Part shown: positions 1 to 5,419 of the stretch, in pieces | Position numbering within the stretch: position 1 is the stretch's first letter | Layout: every line of letters starts with the position of its first letter | From: Anaerolineae bacterium | GTDB lineage: Bacteria; Chloroflexota; Anaerolineae; Anaerolineales; Villigracilaceae | Assembly: GCA_003158885.1 (NCBI GenBank) | Contig: PMLN01000270.1 | Coordinates: 1-6,397 of the forward strand | DNA: 6,397 bases | Reading direction: 5' to 3' | Position numbers and translations under genes: made by a program | The notes under the pieces: model-generated | Seen by the model: the letters and a program-made list of their open reading frames with translations, nothing else | The model's database searches: none | What the model was told of the DNA's origin: nothing

Positions 1-690
1 CATGTCATGCGCCGCAACGTGAACATGGTTTACATTATAGAAAATAACGGTGTCTATGGATTGACCAAAGGGCAATTCTCTGCCACGGCCGAGAAGGGCC
101 TGGAATTAAAAAAGCAGGGTTCCAATCAATATATGCCGGTGGATATCTGCATGGAGGCGCTGGCCTCGAATGCCACTTTCGTGGCGCGTTCCTTCGCCGG
201 CAATGCGAAACAGGTCAAGGAATTGCTCAAAGCCGCGCTATCGCACGACGGTATTGCGGTGCTCGATATCATCAGTCCCTGCGTGACGTTCAACAACCAG
301 GATAACGCCTATCACTCGTACGCCTGGGGCAAGGATCACGAAGAACCCCTGCACGACATTACCTACGTCGCGCCGCGCAACGAGATCGTGCTCGAACGCG
401 AAATGGAAGAAGGCGAAATCCGTGAAGTGAACATGCACGACGGCTCGGTGGTGATCTTGAAAAATCTCGAGAAGGGCTACGATCCCACCAGCCGTATGGA
501 GGCCTTGCGCGCCATGGAGGAAGCCCAGCGCAACAGTTGGCTCATCACCGGACTGTTGTATGTGGATACGAGCAAGCCTTCATTAACGGAAATGTATAAC
601 CTGACGGATACCCCGCTTAACCGCCTCAGCGATGCCGACTTGCGCCCGGCGCCCGAGATGATGGACAAAGTCAATGCATTGATGTTCTAG
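1..690 (+). CDS. korB: 2-oxoacid:ferredoxin oxidoreductase, beta subunit (KorB-like), 5' truncated
   Basis: This is the thiamine-diphosphate-binding beta subunit of a 2-oxoacid (probably 2-oxoglutarate) : ferredoxin oxidoreductase. With the alpha subunit it oxidatively decarboxylates a 2-oxoacid to acyl-CoA and reduces ferredoxin in the cytoplasm. The frame is open from base 1, and the first ATG (base 7) lies inside a conserved block (RRNVNMVYIIENNGVYGLTKGQ region), so the true start and the GDG part of the ThDP/Mg site lie upstream of the window. Visible parts are the ThDP-domain segment with NNGVYGLTKGQ near the start, the DIISPCVTFNN segment, then HSYAWGKDHEEPLHD and a C-terminal tail typical of the long bacterial KorB form. 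By family length, roughly the first 100-120 residues are missing. The stop is TAG at 688-690, followed directly by a strong terminator, so this is the last gene of its operon; korA is expected just upstream. Substrate choice (2-oxoglutarate, pyruvate or branched-chain) cannot be settled from this fragment. Confidence 0.93.
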   Translation, partial: HVMRRNVNMVYIIENNGVYGLTKGQFSATAEKGLELKKQGSNQYMPVDICMEALASNATFVARSFAGNAKQVKELLKAALSHDGIAVLDIISPCVTFNNQDNAYHSYAWGKDHEEPLHDITYVAPRNEIVLEREMEEGEIREVNMHDGSVVILKNLEKGYDPTSRMEALRAMEEAQRNSWLITGLLYVDTSKPSLTEMYNLTDTPLNRLSDADLRPAPEMMDKVNALMF

Positions 691-700
691 AATCACATTG

Positions 701-730
701 CCCCTCTCCATTTTTGGAGAGGGGCTTTTC
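701..730 (+). terminator. Rho-independent terminator of the korB operon
   Basis: A perfect 10-bp stem (cccctctcca at 701-710 with tggagagggg at 715-724) encloses a tttt loop and is followed by cttttc. It starts 10 nt after the korB stop codon. The stem and short T-rich tail fit an intrinsic terminator read rightward. Confidence 0.9.
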
Positions 731-760
731 ATAAATAAAGCATATTCCTTCGCCATGAAT

Positions 761-892
761 TATGGTTTTCTCAAGAAAGCTTGACGCATCTCAAATTTCG
801 TGATGCGCTGGCGCAAATCATGAAGGAAATCCGGGAGTTTCATGGCCTCCGCCAGATTCTTGGCATGAAAATTGGTTCTTGAGAAAATCATG
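761..892. mobile_element. MITE-like element, 132 bp, with inverted ends and flanking 10-bp direct repeat
   Basis: The ends at 761-777 and 876-892 are inverted repeats matching at 15 of 17 positions, with a perfect 12-bp core (ttttctcaagaa at 766-777, ttcttgagaaaa at 876-887). Immediately outside lie two copies of cgccatgaat, at 751-760 and 893-902, as expected for a 10-bp target-site duplication. Inside are two smaller inverted repeats, cgcatc/gatgcg at 785-790/802-807 and tttcatg/catgaaa at 838-844/864-870, so one strand could fold into a stem carrying two hairpins. A duplication of about 10 bp is typical of some IS4-superfamily elements, but no transposase is recognisable, so assignment to a family is a guess. 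An alternative is a structured intergenic repeat that does not move. It lies between the korB terminator and the promoter of the next gene. Confidence 0.5.
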
Positions 893-911
893 CGCCATGA
901 ATAATAGTGAG

Positions 912-940
912 TTTACTTGCGCGCCATTAGATGATAGAAT
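912..940 (+). promoter_or_regulatory. Candidate sigma-70 promoter for the secreted repeat protein
   Basis: A tttact box at 912-917 and a tagaat box at 935-940 are separated by 17 bp. This predicts transcription from about 947 and a leader of roughly 110 nt. The -35 box is poor. The site begins 10 bp beyond the right flanking repeat of the MITE-like element. No known riboswitch is recognisable in the leader (947-1059), which has only short features such as a direct repeat of atcgta. Confidence 0.4.
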
Positions 941-1045
941 GTTTTTATCGTACCCGTGGGGAGATCGTAGACTTTAAGATTTTAGCGATTCAGTTCTTCC
1001 AACTTTATAGGTAGATGCGCTTATGATCTCTCTTGAAAATTCAAA

Positions 1046-1051
1046 AAGGAG
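1046..1051 (+). promoter_or_regulatory. Shine-Dalgarno site fixing the start at 1060
   Basis: aaggag lies 8 nt before ATG 1060. This strong site selects the 524-residue frame over the overlapping 61-codon frame that begins at 1023 and has no such signal. Confidence 0.85.
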
Positions 1052-1059
1052 AATGAAAT

Positions 1060-2634
1060 ATGAAACGCCTCTTCAAGTTCTTTTCCCTGACCATAATGTT
1101 TGCCTTACTGGTCACCCAAATGGGATTCTCCTCCACACCCGTGCATGCAACATCATCGGGTCTGACCTTCACGGCGTTCTCTCCCTCCCTGCCCAGCGGA
1201 TGGGCTGAATTCGGCCGGCTATCAGGCGTGTGGGGTTCCAGTGCCAACGATGTTTACGCGGTCGGGTATGGCGAAGACGGGAATTATAAGTATATGCCCC
1301 TGCTCTATCACTATGACAAAAGCGGATGGACGAATGCCAGCCTAAGCCTGCCCAGCGGATGGACTGCTGGCTCTTTGTCCGGCGTATGGGGTTCCAGTGC
1401 CAGCGATGTTTACGCGGTCGGAGATGGCAGTCATCCCGGAAATGCAGGTTCGCCTTTGATCTATCACAATGGTGGGAGCGGATGGACAGCCTCCAGCCCA
1501 AGCCTGCCCAGCGGATGGAGTAACAGCTTTTTGTGGGGCGTGTGGGGTTCCAGTGGCAGTGATATTTACGCATTCGGGAATGGCGATCGCGACTTGGCCT
1601 ATTATCACTATGACGGGAACAGTTGGACATCGTCCAAATCCAGCCCAAGCCTGCCCAGCGGGTGGACTTCCAGCGATTGGGGCGGCGTATGGGGTTCCAG
1701 TGCCAGCGACGTTTACGCGATCGGGAGCGGCTATAATAGCACAGGCCATGAGTTGCCTCTGATCTATCACGGCACGCCGGGCACGCAGTCACCGCCCATC
1801 GTGACTGCCTTCGCCGCCACTTCACCCACAAACAATCCCAATATCCCCATCACCAGTTTCACGGCCAGCGATGATGGGGGTGTGACCGGATACATGATCA
1901 CCGCTTCCTCCGCTGCACCTTTATCCACCGATCCGAACTGGCTGGCAAGCGCCCCCGCTACATATCCTGTTGCGGGGGACGGTACGTATACTTTGTATCC
2001 ATGGGCCAAGGATGCGGCTGGTAATGTCTCCGCAGTCTACGGTTCGCCCGCTGTGGTGATCGTCAATACCACCACACCCGTCCTGGTAAGTCCTGCCAGC
2101 GGTTCAAAGGTCTCCACCTTCCGCCCGGCATTCAAGTGGCTGGCCGTCACAGGCTATACCAAATACCGGATCGAGGTTTCGAAATATTCAAACTTCGCCA
2201 GCCCACTCGTCAATGCCACGGTTACGGCACTATCCTATACTCCAACCGTGAACCTGCCTGCCAACACCAAACTGTACTGGAGCGTACGGATCGTCCGACC
2301 GAACGGCACATTCGGCGCGTTGACCACACCTTACTATTTCACCATCGGCCTGAAAGCTCCCACACTGACCACACCAGCCAACCTCGTAACCGGAGTAGCG
2401 CATAAGCCAACCTTCAAATGGCAGGCGGTCAGCGGTGCAACCAGCTATACCATCCAGGTGTCCACCTCTTCAACCTTCGGCACCTTTCTGATCAATGTCA
2501 AGATCGGTTCGACCACTTATATTTCAACCGTCACCCTGCCTGGCAATAAAGTGCTGTATTGGCGCGTGATGGCAACGGGCGCGGTTGGCTCAAGCCCCTG
2601 GTCGAGCGTATTCCACTTTACAACGGTACCATAG
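1060..2634 (+). CDS. Secreted WGSS-repeat protein with Ig/Fn3-like domains
   Basis: A 524-residue exported protein of unknown specific function. Residues 1-30 form a Sec signal peptide: basic MKRLFK, a hydrophobic core, and likely cleavage after the VHA at 28-30. Residues 41-240 hold four tandem repeats starting near 41, 94, 146 and 195. Each has SLPSGW, then GVWGSSxxDVYAVG (third copy GSDIYAFG), then a LIYH/YYHY strand and usually SGW. This looks like a short beta-propeller-type WG repeat array. Residues about 245-338 resemble a bacterial Ig-like domain (TASDDGGVTGYMI, WAKDAAGNVSA). Two related Fn3-like domains follow at about 340-430 and 432-524, each with FKWxAVxGxTxYxIxVS and LYWxVR/VM. 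There is no sortase signal, C-terminal membrane segment or catalytic motif, so it is probably released or loosely surface-bound, with a binding or adhesive role inferred only from architecture. It appears to be transcribed alone. Four repeats are few for a closed propeller. Confidence 0.88.
   Translation: MKRLFKFFSLTIMFALLVTQMGFSSTPVHATSSGLTFTAFSPSLPSGWAEFGRLSGVWGSSANDVYAVGYGEDGNYKYMPLLYHYDKSGWTNASLSLPSGWTAGSLSGVWGSSASDVYAVGDGSHPGNAGSPLIYHNGGSGWTASSPSLPSGWSNSFLWGVWGSSGSDIYAFGNGDRDLAYYHYDGNSWTSSKSSPSLPSGWTSSDWGGVWGSSASDVYAIGSGYNSTGHELPLIYHGTPGTQSPPIVTAFAATSPTNNPNIPITSFTASDDGGVTGYMITASSAAPLSTDPNWLASAPATYPVAGDGTYTLYPWAKDAAGNVSAVYGSPAVVIVNTTTPVLVSPASGSKVSTFRPAFKWLAVTGYTKYRIEVSKYSNFASPLVNATVTALSYTPTVNLPANTKLYWSVRIVRPNGTFGALTTPYYFTIGLKAPTLTTPANLVTGVAHKPTFKWQAVSGATSYTIQVSTSSTFGTFLINVKIGSTTYISTVTLPGNKVLYWRVMATGAVGSSPWSSVFHFTTVP
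1180..1788 (+). repeat. Four in-frame tandem repeats of about 147-159 bp in the secreted protein gene
   Basis: Units begin near 1180, 1339, 1495 and 1642. Their cores at 1225-1265, 1381-1421, 1537-1577 and 1684-1724 are nearly identical as DNA; the first two differ at only 2 of 41 positions. Similarity extends to silent positions, which points to recent duplication or gene conversion rather than selection on the protein alone. The stretches between cores vary in sequence and length. Confidence 0.85.
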
Positions 2635-2672
2635 CGGTCAGCGGTCAGCAATAGAACACGGATGACACGGAT
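2634..2672. repeat. Short tandem repeats just after the secreted protein gene
   Basis: gcggtca occurs twice in tandem (2634-2640 and 2641-2647), overlapping the last base of the stop codon. acacggat then occurs twice with a 9-bp period (2656-2663 and 2665-2672). Similar low-complexity intergenic repeats are common in environmental genomes. Their role is unknown. Confidence 0.6.
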
Positions 2673-2707
2673 TTGGAGGATGCGCGCGGATAGAGCAAAT
2701 ACAAAAT

Positions 2708-2758
2708 GTCCCGAAGGTGATGGCAGGTGAGGATGAATTCACTTCCCACCTTCGGGAC
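2708..2758. repeat. Palindromic intergenic repeat (12-bp perfect stem)
   Basis: gtcccgaaggtg at 2708-2719 pairs perfectly with caccttcgggac at 2747-2758. An inner stem (2725-2730 with 2739-2744, one G-U) lengthens the hairpin. No T-tract follows it on the plus strand. On the minus strand it is followed by attttgtattt, so it could stop leftward transcripts. It could equally be a REP-like repeat found elsewhere in the genome. Confidence 0.6.
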
Positions 2759-2829
2759 GCGGTGTAAATGCCTTGAGATTCTAAACAGTAACAGAGCCTG
2801 AGTTTATGCACCCTCACCCAAAAGGGTTG

Positions 2830-2870
2830 GTATGCCCTCCTCCGAAAAGAGAGAAGGGCATACTTTTGTT
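2830..2870 (+). terminator. Probable rho-independent terminator
   Basis: gtatgccct (2830-2838) pairs with agggcatac (2855-2863), and the stem is followed by ttttgtt. It lies about 195 nt past the stop of the secreted protein gene and is the only good rightward terminator after it. A smaller accc-aaaa-gggt hairpin lies just upstream. Confidence 0.65.
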
Positions 2871-3085
2871 AATCAACTTTGAACCAATAAAGTGACTTTC
2901 GTCATTGCATCCGGTTTCGTTACTCACTACTAATGAAACAATCAGAAACCATTTAAGAATTCATTGCTTTCTGAAGCATTGATAATCGGCCTGATTTACT
3001 CCAATTGAGACCCATGTCCTATTGTGCATCTTATAGAGTATTGATACCATGGTCGCTGTCCCATAGAAAGATATCCAAAAAAATA
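2871..3085. other. Non-coding stretch with no recognisable gene
   Basis: This AT-richer stretch has no frame with a start, an RBS and recognisable protein content on either strand. It separates the terminator from the IS66 remnant and should be the DNA originally flanking that insertion. I see only a short tgctt/aagca hairpin (near 2973-2986). Confidence 0.5.
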
Positions 3086-3347
3086 GTAACTACACAGCCA
3101 AAGGTGCGACGAAACTGGGCAAGTAGGGAGTGCCCATGAAGGCAAGGCGTAAAGCAGCCAAAGCCATCTGGCCGTTCTTGCGAGCCGTGGCAAGGTAACT
3201 GCGAATGTGGCAAAAGATAGCAGCACCTTCTTCAGATCGAAAACAACCAGAGATTTTTTGCTTGACTTTCATCATCCGCAAATCTCGTTCGGACTGATTA
3301 TTGTCAAACGGAACTCTGAAATCGAGCATGAAATTCATCACCTGCAT
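3086..3347 (-). mobile_element. IS66-family insertion sequence remnant (3' end only)
   Basis: The remnant carries the transposase C-terminus and, on the plus strand at 3086, a GTAACTACACAG sequence that overlaps the transposase stop codon. IS66-family elements usually have inverted ends starting GTAA, so this is a likely intact element end. The opposite end and most of the transposase and accessory genes are absent. The inner edge (about 3340-3350) adjoins the SIS gene, so a deletion removed the rest of the element and perhaps some neighbouring DNA. Confidence 0.65.
3090..3347 (-). pseudogene. IS66 transposase C-terminal fragment (TnpC-like)
   Basis: The frame codes for 85 residues of the C-terminal end of an IS66-family DDE transposase. 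Diagnostic motifs are DFRVPFDNNQSERDLRMMK (residues 9-27), which holds the final catalytic Glu at residue 20, then KISGCFRS and HIRSYLATARKNG, ending with the usual AFxGxPxxP segment. A full IS66 transposase is about 500 residues and needs upstream DDE aspartates, which are missing, so the fragment is inactive. The ATG at 3345-3347 is only the first Met of the fragment and not a real start. The stop is TAG at 3090-3092. It lies on the same strand as the SIS gene and overlaps its last three codons in another frame. Confidence 0.9.
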
Positions 3348-4120
3348 CCGCCATACACTTTTTGCACGCGGTCGCGGTAATCATCATAACAATCATCGAA
3401 ACGTTTTTTCGAGGCCTCGCTGCCAATGAAATAGCTGCTGGTGAGCACAATAGGGGGCTTGCCAAGCGCAGTGAGTTTTTCGGCAATGCGGCATTTGAGC
3501 GCATTCGTGACGGCCGCCGCGCCGATGGTGGAACCGGGGCCAACCGGATCGTTCAATCCGGGGATTTTGACCAGCGCGTCGCCGCCGGGCGTGCAGTTAT
3601 CAATCACCACATCCGCCAGATCGGGAAGTTTTTTACCGGAACTATGTGCGGCAGGAGTGGCTCTGCAATGTCCCAGCGAGACCACCGCGATGACCGGCAG
3701 GTTTTGGCGTTTGGCTTCAAGAGCCACATCCACAACCACCTCATTGATGCCGCTGTTTGAAAAGATGATGAAACAATCCGGCCTGGCAAAAACAAAATTA
3801 CGCATGATGACCTAGCCGAAGCCTTCGACATGCTCAAGAAACATGGCCTGACGCTGGCCGTTCGAGCCAACGACCAGATTGTGATATGTGAGCGAGAGTT
3901 CCACAATGGGGTGAAAACCGGGGAAACTGCCGTGACGCGGGAACATCTCCTCGACGAAGATGCGCGAGTGGCCCGTGCCAAAAAGATGAACAAGTCCATC
4001 CCCTGCAATGGCCTGCGTGCAAAGATCGGCCGCACGCTCGATGGCATCCATTTGGGTTGCGCGGATCCGATCCAGAATGGCCTGGGCTTGAATTAAATAA
4101 TCCAGGGATGCATTCAACAT
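3338..4120 (-). pseudogene. SIS-domain sugar isomerase-like protein (UPF0309-type), split by an in-frame TAG
   Basis: This is a single SIS fold, a phosphosugar-binding domain of the UPF0309 / sugar isomerase domain type, normally about 240-250 residues and cytoplasmic. The N-terminal part (codons 1-102) runs from MLNASLDYL through the phosphosugar loop GTGHS (48-52) to LEHVEGFG. Codon 103 is TAG (3812-3814). Without any frame change, VIMRNFVFARPD follows, with the second SIS motif SNSG (121-124), ADVVIDN and VGPGSTI. Related proteins carry a Glu or similar residue at that point (GEVILRN), so one base change (GAG or CAG to TAG) explains it. The start at 4120 lies 7 nt after the stop of the URO-D-like gene, and an AGGATAGGT ribosome site overlaps that stop. 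The final codons (GGCR, TGA at 3338-3340) adjoin IS66 DNA, so the native tail may be replaced. It could be a pseudogene, an assembly error or, less likely, a readthrough gene. Confidence 0.85.
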
Positions 4121-4127
4121 GGTTTAT

Positions 4128-5288
4128 CTACCTATCCTGTATGGGATATCTTCCAAATTCACGTGCGGTTTCAAACAGCGTCCCCACATTTTCAGCAGGG
4201 ATATCGGCCTGCAAATGATTGGAGGGTGCGAGAATATATCCGCCGCCGCGCGCAAGCTGGGAAATACGAAGTTTCGTTTCGGCAATGACATCCTGGCGCG
4301 TACCGGGCATGGCATGAGAGATATCAATGCCGCCGAGGAACGAGACTTGCCTGCCAAACTGTTCCTTCACCGCGGCCAGGTCGGTCGCAGGCAGCGGCTC
4401 AAGCGGGTGAATCACATCAATGCCCAAGGCAATGATGTCCGGCAAAAGTTTGCCAAGCGCGCCGTCGCTGTGAAGCATGATCCGGGTGGCGGGATTGGCT
4501 TCTTTTACCACCTTGACCAACCGTTCCAGACACGGCTTAATGAATTTGCGGAACATGGCAGGCGACATGATGGGATTGAGGTTGCCAGCATAGTCGTCGC
4601 CGGGAAGTTCAATCATGTCGAACCACCTACCGCCGGCCTGCATTGCAAGCCGCATCAAACCTTCGATGGCAGTCGTGACCTTATCAAGCAGGGCAAGCGC
4701 AAATTCGGGTTGTAGCGCCATATCCATCAGGAAGGCTTGGGTGCCGCGTAAATCGCAGGCGGTCTGAAACGGGCCATGCGATGCGACCATGCGCATGACC
4801 ACAAAATAATCCGTCTCCTCGCGGAGCATCCGGGCGCGTTCGGCGACGCCCCAGTTCCAGCGCGGATCGGTCAAATCCGGCCAGTGGACGCGGCGTTCGA
4901 TATCATCCAGGCCGGCAGCGTCTTTGAGGAGGCCTTCGCCGGCGCTGTAATATGGAAAAGCGCGCTTCCAGACCTGTCCATAAGAATCATAGAACGTGTC
5001 CTGGTCTTTGCCGGGAATAACCGGGCTGTTGGGCAATAATCCCGGCCAGCAATAACGCGTATCCGTGCCAAGACGTTCAAGCAGGCGGTCATCCATGTAC
5101 GAGATGCTATGACCTGTGCGAAAAGGCTGAACCGGTTCACCCAAATTAAAAAACTTCACGAGGCGCAGATAGAGATCATCCACCAGGCCGTACGGGCCGC
5201 CTCCCAAAGCTAGGGGAACGGCATCCGGCTCCTCATGGGAGAGGGCTGTTTCCACGCGTGCGCGCGAGGTAAGGGCTGATAAAGTCAT
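4128..5288 (-). CDS. Uroporphyrinogen decarboxylase (URO-D) family protein, COG0407 type
   Basis: A 386-residue cytoplasmic (beta/alpha)8-barrel protein of the URO-D / cobalamin-methyltransferase superfamily. Family marks in order are SRARVETALSHEEPDAVPLALG (about 8-29), GDDYAGNLNPIMSPAMFRKF (230-249), the barrel-strand motif MLHSDG (271-276), DVIHPLEP (291-298), FLGGIDISHAMPGT (317-330), and the C-terminal GGGYILAPSNHLQADIPAEN (348-367). Length is normal. The HxC and GC zinc ligands known from MtaA-type corrinoid methyltransferases are replaced by HSD and SNH, so zinc-thiol methyl transfer is unlikely; it is also not a typical heme-pathway HemE. The real reaction of this subfamily is unknown to me. 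It is the first gene of a leftward operon with the SIS gene (7-nt gap). The start at 5286-5288 gives a full N-terminus, although the RBS is weak (AAGAAGCAAGAA). The stop is TAG. Confidence 0.9.
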   Translation of the reverse strand: MTLSALTSRARVETALSHEEPDAVPLALGGGPYGLVDDLYLRLVKFFNLGEPVQPFRTGHSISYMDDRLLERLGTDTRYCWPGLLPNSPVIPGKDQDTFYDSYGQVWKRAFPYYSAGEGLLKDAAGLDDIERRVHWPDLTDPRWNWGVAERARMLREETDYFVVMRMVASHGPFQTACDLRGTQAFLMDMALQPEFALALLDKVTTAIEGLMRLAMQAGGRWFDMIELPGDDYAGNLNPIMSPAMFRKFIKPCLERLVKVVKEANPATRIMLHSDGALGKLLPDIIALGIDVIHPLEPLPATDLAAVKEQFGRQVSFLGGIDISHAMPGTRQDVIAETKLRISQLARGGGYILAPSNHLQADIPAENVGTLFETAREFGRYPIQDR

Positions 5289-5310
5289 TTCTTGCTTCTT
5301 TCGATTGAAT

Positions 5311-5327
5311 TATTCATTTGGTGAATA
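5311..5327. promoter_or_regulatory. Candidate operator palindrome at the start of the URO-D/SIS transcript
   Basis: tattca and tgaata form a 6-bp inverted repeat with a 5-bp spacer, centred near 5319, about where the leftward promoter should start. A perfect gaatattc palindrome (5323-5330) overlaps it. The placement suits a repressor site, but no regulator gene is visible and the region is AT-rich, so chance is possible. Confidence 0.3.
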
Positions 5328-5355
5328 TTCTAACTGGTTGTCCCACCGCCTGCAA
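5327..5355 (-). promoter_or_regulatory. Leftward sigma-70 promoter for the URO-D/SIS operon
   Basis: Read on the minus strand, TTGCAG (5350-5355) and TAGAAT (5327-5332) are separated by exactly 17 bp. The predicted start is near 5320, giving a leader of about 30 nt before ATG 5288. Confidence 0.6.
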
Positions 5356-5358
5356 GAA

Positions 5359-5387
5359 TTGACTCGTGATAAACGCTACAATATAAT
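5359..5387 (+). promoter_or_regulatory. Rightward sigma-70 promoter for the Gfo/Idh/MocA gene
   Basis: TTGACT (5359-5364) and a perfect TATAAT (5382-5387) are separated by 17 bp. This is the best promoter in the window. The predicted start is about 5394, giving a leader of about 26 nt. Confidence 0.8.
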
Positions 5388-5388
5388 G

Positions 5389-5399
5389 ATATTCAATAT
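5389..5399. promoter_or_regulatory. Candidate operator palindrome at the rightward transcription start
   Basis: atattcaatat is a perfect 5-bp-arm palindrome centred on 5394, the predicted start of the rightward transcript. It shares tattca with the palindrome on the leftward side. This is suggestive but short and AT-rich. Confidence 0.28.
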
Positions 5400-5407
5400 G
5401 CTGCTTT

Positions 5408-5413
5408 AAGGAG
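5408..5413 (+). promoter_or_regulatory. Shine-Dalgarno site choosing start 5420
   Basis: aaggag ends 6 nt before ATG 5420. An in-frame ATG at 5414 directly abuts the site and is too close to be used. Confidence 0.85.
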
Positions 5414-5419
5414 ATGTAT

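Noticed and set aside
1180..1788. Possible CRISPR-like array
   Set aside because: The repeats are long, in frame with a protein, and the linkers encode matching protein strands. There are no short unique spacers and no cas genes.
1169..1831. A 220-codon minus-strand frame opposite the secreted protein gene
   Set aside because: It is the antisense of the repeat region; the repeats copy the same open frame over and over. It has an Arg/Trp-rich, protein-unlike composition and no RBS.
2780..2960. A minus-strand frame of about 55 codons crossing the terminator region
   Set aside because: It runs through the 2830-2870 hairpin, has no RBS, and its translation looks like read-through of a simple palindrome.
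2996..3226. Minus-strand frames of 60-76 codons overlapping the IS66 remnant
   Set aside because: They are out of frame with the clear transposase fragment and have no start signal or recognisable motif.
3812..3814. TAG as pyrrolysine, a recoded codon, or a frameshift in the SIS gene
   Set aside because: The frame is unbroken, so it is not a frameshift. TAG ends the KorB, secreted protein, URO-D-like and transposase frames, so it acts as a normal stop, and SIS proteins are not known to use pyrrolysine.
3441..3815. Plus-strand frames of 124-132 codons opposite the SIS gene (also 3362-3760)
   Set aside because: They are antisense shadows of a recognisable SIS domain.
4119..4715. A 198-codon plus-strand frame opposite the URO-D-like gene
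   Set aside because: It has no family resemblance and lies entirely antisense to a well-conserved gene.
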